Of a stretch of 64,000 nt of DNA, positions 61,788-64,000 are shown in pieces (within the stretch, counting starts at the first letter, position 1; each line of letters starts with the position of its first letter). This DNA is from Peptostreptococcaceae bacterium pGA-8 (GTDB lineage: Bacteria; Bacillota; Clostridia; Peptostreptococcales; Anaerovoracaceae): contig FONK01000002.1 in NCBI GenBank assembly GCA_900112915.1, positions 1 to 64,000 of the forward strand, given 5' to 3'. The notes beneath the pieces were generated by a model. It was not told the DNA's origin. It made no database searches and saw only the letters and a program-made list of their open reading frames with translations. Position numbers and translations under genes: made by a program.

Positions 61788-63794
61788 ATGTTGATGTGGG
61801 TTGCTCCCATTACTGCTGCAGTAGGTCTGCTTGTTGCATTTATTCTTGCTTCATGGATCGCTAAGGCAGATGAAGGAACAGAAAGAATGAAGGAATTGGC
61901 AGGCTTCATTAGAGAAGGTGCTATGGCTTTCTTAAAGAGAGAGTATAAGACAATGGTTATCGTTGTCGCTGCACTTTTCGTAGCAATTGGCTTTGGAGTA
62001 GGCTGGATTACTGCTGTTCTATATTTGGTTGGTGCCGGTTTTTCAGTGCTGGCAGGCTTCTTCGGCATGAAGGTTGCTACTCTTGGAAATGTGAGAACAG
62101 CTTGGGCTGCTAAAGAAGCAGGAATGCCTAAGGCTCTTAAAATCGCTTTCAGAAGTGGTGCTGTAATGGGTCTTTGTGTATCAGGACTTGGTCTGCTGGG
62201 TCTTGGTGTTGTATGTGTCGTACTTGATCTTGCTACTGTTGTTCAGTGCATTACAGGCTTTGGACTTGGTGCTTCATCGATGGCTCTATTTGGAAGAGTT
62301 GGCGGTGGTATTTACACTAAGGCTGCAGACGTTGGTGCCGACCTTGTGGGTAAGGTTGAAGCCGGTATTCCTGAAGACGACCCAAGAAACCCTGCAGTTA
62401 TTGCAGACAATGTAGGTGACAATGTAGGTGACGTTGCCGGAATGGGTTCAGACCTTTTCGAATCATATGTCGGTTCAATTATTTCTTCCATCACTCTTGC
62501 TGCAGTTGCTGTTGTAAATCAACCAATGACTACAAACTTTTCTGAGTCTACAGCTGCCTTATTCCCATTAATCCTATCAGGTATCGGTATTATGGCATCT
62601 GTAATCGGAATTTTAATGGTTAAGGGTAAGGATGGTTCAAATCCTGCTACCGCTTTAAATCTTGGTACATATGTAAGCGGTATAATCGTTATCATTGCTT
62701 CTATCGTATTAAGTAAGCAGATGCTTGGTAGCCTTAACTATGCTTGGGCGATTATCTCCGGTCTTTTAGCCGGTATTGCTATCGGTAAAATCACTGAAAT
62801 TTATACTTCAGCTGACTACAAACATGTTAAGAAGATTGCGGAACAGTCTCAGACAGGTGCTGCAACTACAATAATTAGTGGACTTGGTGTAGGTATGATG
62901 TCCACATTCTGGCCAATTATTTTTATTGGTATAGGTATATTCGTTGCATTCCAGTTTGCCGGACTTTATGGAATCGGTCTTGCAGCTGTAGGTATGCTTT
63001 CAACTACAGGTATGACTGTTGCCGTTGACGCTTACGGTCCTGTGTCTGATAATGCCGGTGGTATTGCTGAAATGGCTGAGCTTCCGGAAGAAGTTAGAGA
63101 AATTACAGATAAGCTTGATTCAGTTGGTAATACAACTGCTGCTATTGGTAAAGGCTTTGCAATTGGCTCAGCTGCTCTTACAGCTTTAGCATTATTTGCT
63201 TCATATGCTACAGTTGCTAAGCTGGACATGGTAAGCTTACTTGACCCGATTGTTATTATCGGACTATTCATCGGAGCTATGCTACCGTTCCTATTCTCTG
63301 CTATGACAATGAATTCAGTAGGCAGAGCTGCTAATCAGATGATTGAAGAGGTTAGAAGACAGTTCAGAGAAGATTCCGGAATTATGGCAGGAACTTCAAA
63401 GCCTGATTATGCTAGATGTGTTGACATCTCAACCGGTGCCGCTCTTAAAGAAATGGTAGCTCCAGGCTTAATGGCAATTGTAGCTCCACTTGTTGTAGGA
63501 TTTGTTCTAGGTGCCGCTGCTCTTGCAGGAATGCTTGCAGGCGCACTTTCTGCAGGTGTACTTCTTGCAGTAATGATGGCTAATGCCGGTGGTGCTTGGG
63601 ATAATGCTAAGAAATTTATTGAAGTTGGTAATTACGGTGGAAAAGGATCCGATCCTCATAAAGCTGCTGTAGTTGGTGACACAGTAGGTGACCCATTCAA
63701 GGATACATCAGGACCTTCAATCAATATTCTTATTAAACTTATGACTATTGTTGCAGTGGTATTTGCTCCACTGTTCGGATCAGGCTTACTGTAA
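61788..63794 (+). CDS. hppA: Membrane-bound ion-pumping pyrophosphatase, K+-dependent type
   Basis: 668 residues with about 16 membrane segments. The pyrophosphate-binding acidic loops are [22 protein letters not shown] (in pieces) with [12 protein letters not shown], and near the C-terminus [15 protein letters not shown]. The motif [10 protein letters not shown] has Ala where K+-independent pumps carry Lys (GNTTKA), so this is a K+-dependent type, which includes H+- and Na+-pumping members. Start at ATG 61788 after AAGGAGGT. It recovers energy from biosynthetic pyrophosphate. An antiporter gene follows. Confidence 0.95.
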   Translation: MLMWVAPITAAVGLLVAFILASWIAKADEGTERMKELAGFIREGAMAFLKREYKTMVIVVAALFVAIGFGVGWITAVLYLVGAGFSVLAGFFGMKVATLGNVRTAWAAKEAGMPKALKIAFRSGAVMGLCVSGLGLLGLGVVCVVLDLATVVQCITGFGLGASSMALFGRVGGGIYTKAADVGADLVGKVEAGIPEDDPRNPAVIADNVGDNVGDVAGMGSDLFESYVGSIISSITLAAVAVVNQPMTTNFSESTAALFPLILSGIGIMASVIGILMVKGKDGSNPATALNLGTYVSGIIVIIASIVLSKQMLGSLNYAWAIISGLLAGIAIGKITEIYTSADYKHVKKIAEQSQTGAATTIISGLGVGMMSTFWPIIFIGIGIFVAFQFAGLYGIGLAAVGMLSTTGMTVAVDAYGPVSDNAGGIAEMAELPEEVREITDKLDSVGNTTAAIGKGFAIGSAALTALALFASYATVAKLDMVSLLDPIVIIGLFIGAMLPFLFSAMTMNSVGRAANQMIEEVRRQFREDSGIMAGTSKPDYARCVDISTGAALKEMVAPGLMAIVAPLVVGFVLGAAALAGMLAGALSAGVLLAVMMANAGGAWDNAKKFIEVGNYGGKGSDPHKAAVVGDTVGDPFKDTSGPSINILIKLMTIVAVVFAPLFGSGLL

Positions 63795-63820
63795 GTTGAT
63801 AATATTAAGATATGAAGTGA

Positions 63821-63853
63821 AATGGGCACAGGCATTGCTTGTGTCCATTTTTT
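63821..63853 (+). terminator. Terminator after hppA
   Basis: AATGGGCACAGGC / GCTTGTGTCCATT pair over 13 bp (with wobbles) around ATT, followed by a T-run. It lies 26 bases after the hppA stop. Confidence 0.88.
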
Positions 63854-63869
63854 CCAAATAGGAGATTTT

Positions 63870-64000
63870 ATGGAAAAAGGAAATTGGAAAGCCCTCTGTC
63901 CAATAGGAGTGTTTTTAGTTCTTTACTTAGGCTTGGGGATATTATTTGAATATGTTATGAAAATCCCAATGGGATTTTACAACATACCAATTGTCGTTTC
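63870..64000 (+). CDS. NhaC-family Na+/H+ antiporter, N-terminal part
   Basis: The first 43 codons run off the window edge: [20 protein letters not shown] followed by [20 protein letters not shown] and IVVS. This matches the opening of NhaC-type antiporters. GGAG lies 6 bases before the ATG at 63870. If complete, it would exchange Na+ and H+ next to a pyrophosphate-driven ion pump. Confidence 0.65.
   Translation, partial: MEKGNWKALCPIGVFLVLYLGLGILFEYVMKIPMGFYNIPIVV

Overview
The window reads as chromosomal DNA of a low-GC, Gram-positive anaerobe of class Clostridia, most like the Eubacterium/Anaerovoracaceae/Peptostreptococcaceae side. The pointers are a fused ispH-rpsA gene, a formate-tetrahydrofolate ligase / cyclodeaminase / FolD block, a membrane pyrophosphatase, a gap-pgk-tpi-secG cluster next to rpoN, and strong AGGAGG ribosome sites with frequent TTG starts. 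The family assignment is inference; no 16S sequence is present.

Layout. 1-300: the end of an rRNA operon (5S 3' part, tRNA-Glu, tRNA-Leu, terminator). 312-8113: housekeeping genes (two bPH2 membrane proteins, a YprB-like exonuclease, a LysE exporter with a divergent HxlR regulator, RarA, and IspH fused to ribosomal protein S1). 8227-21310: an accessory island of about 13 kb. It holds decayed mobile DNA (ISL3-type transposase remnant, serine recombinase tail, phage replisome-organizer fragment, truncated methyltransferase, broken SMI1/KNR4 gene). It also holds intact cargo: a DUF4143 ATPase, a DUF1877 protein, and a six-gene TetR / ABC-ABC / EcfAA'-EcfT-S transport cassette. 21442-29824: RNase R, a divergent trkA-trkH-trkH potassium operon, an MBL hydrolase, a HAD phosphatase and rplS. 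30089-37156: a sortase-assembled pilus locus (signal-peptidase homologue, large adhesin, major pilin, class C sortase) sitting between rplS and rbgA-rnhB. 38670-41840: fhs-fchA-folD one-carbon operon. 41830-45608 (minus strand): SGNH / DUF4358 / MBOAT / DHHW polysaccharide O-acylation operon. 45764-53268: valS, folC, lipid kinase, split Thr/Ser exporter, glyA. 53271-56835: GntR regulator, nth, SEC-C protein, homoserine dehydrogenase, trmL. 56985-64000: rpoN, gap, pgk, tpiA, secG, hppA and the start of an NhaC-type antiporter.

How the genes work together. Glycolysis (gap-pgk-tpi), pyrophosphate-driven ion pumping (hppA) with a following Na+/H+ antiporter, and K+ uptake (Trk) outline the energy and ion economy. 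fhs, fchA, folD and glyA supply and interconvert C1-tetrahydrofolate units, and folC polyglutamylates folates. The pilus locus and the O-acylation operon shape the cell surface.

The observations most worth a second look are these. (1) A pilus-linked signal peptidase homologue has the catalytic Lys replaced by Arg. (2) One of the two TrkH proteins has Ser for the first selectivity-filter Gly, giving the S-G-G-G pattern of Na+-permeable plant HKT class 1 proteins. (3) A FolD lacks the two cyclohydrolase residues and lies next to a separate cyclohydrolase gene. (4) A strong internal ribosome site lies at the IspH/S1 boundary. (5) The TetR cassette carries matching TTCAA-NN-TTGAA operators at both of its promoters. 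(6) A leader upstream of hppA can pair in two mutually exclusive ways, one of which hides the ribosome site.
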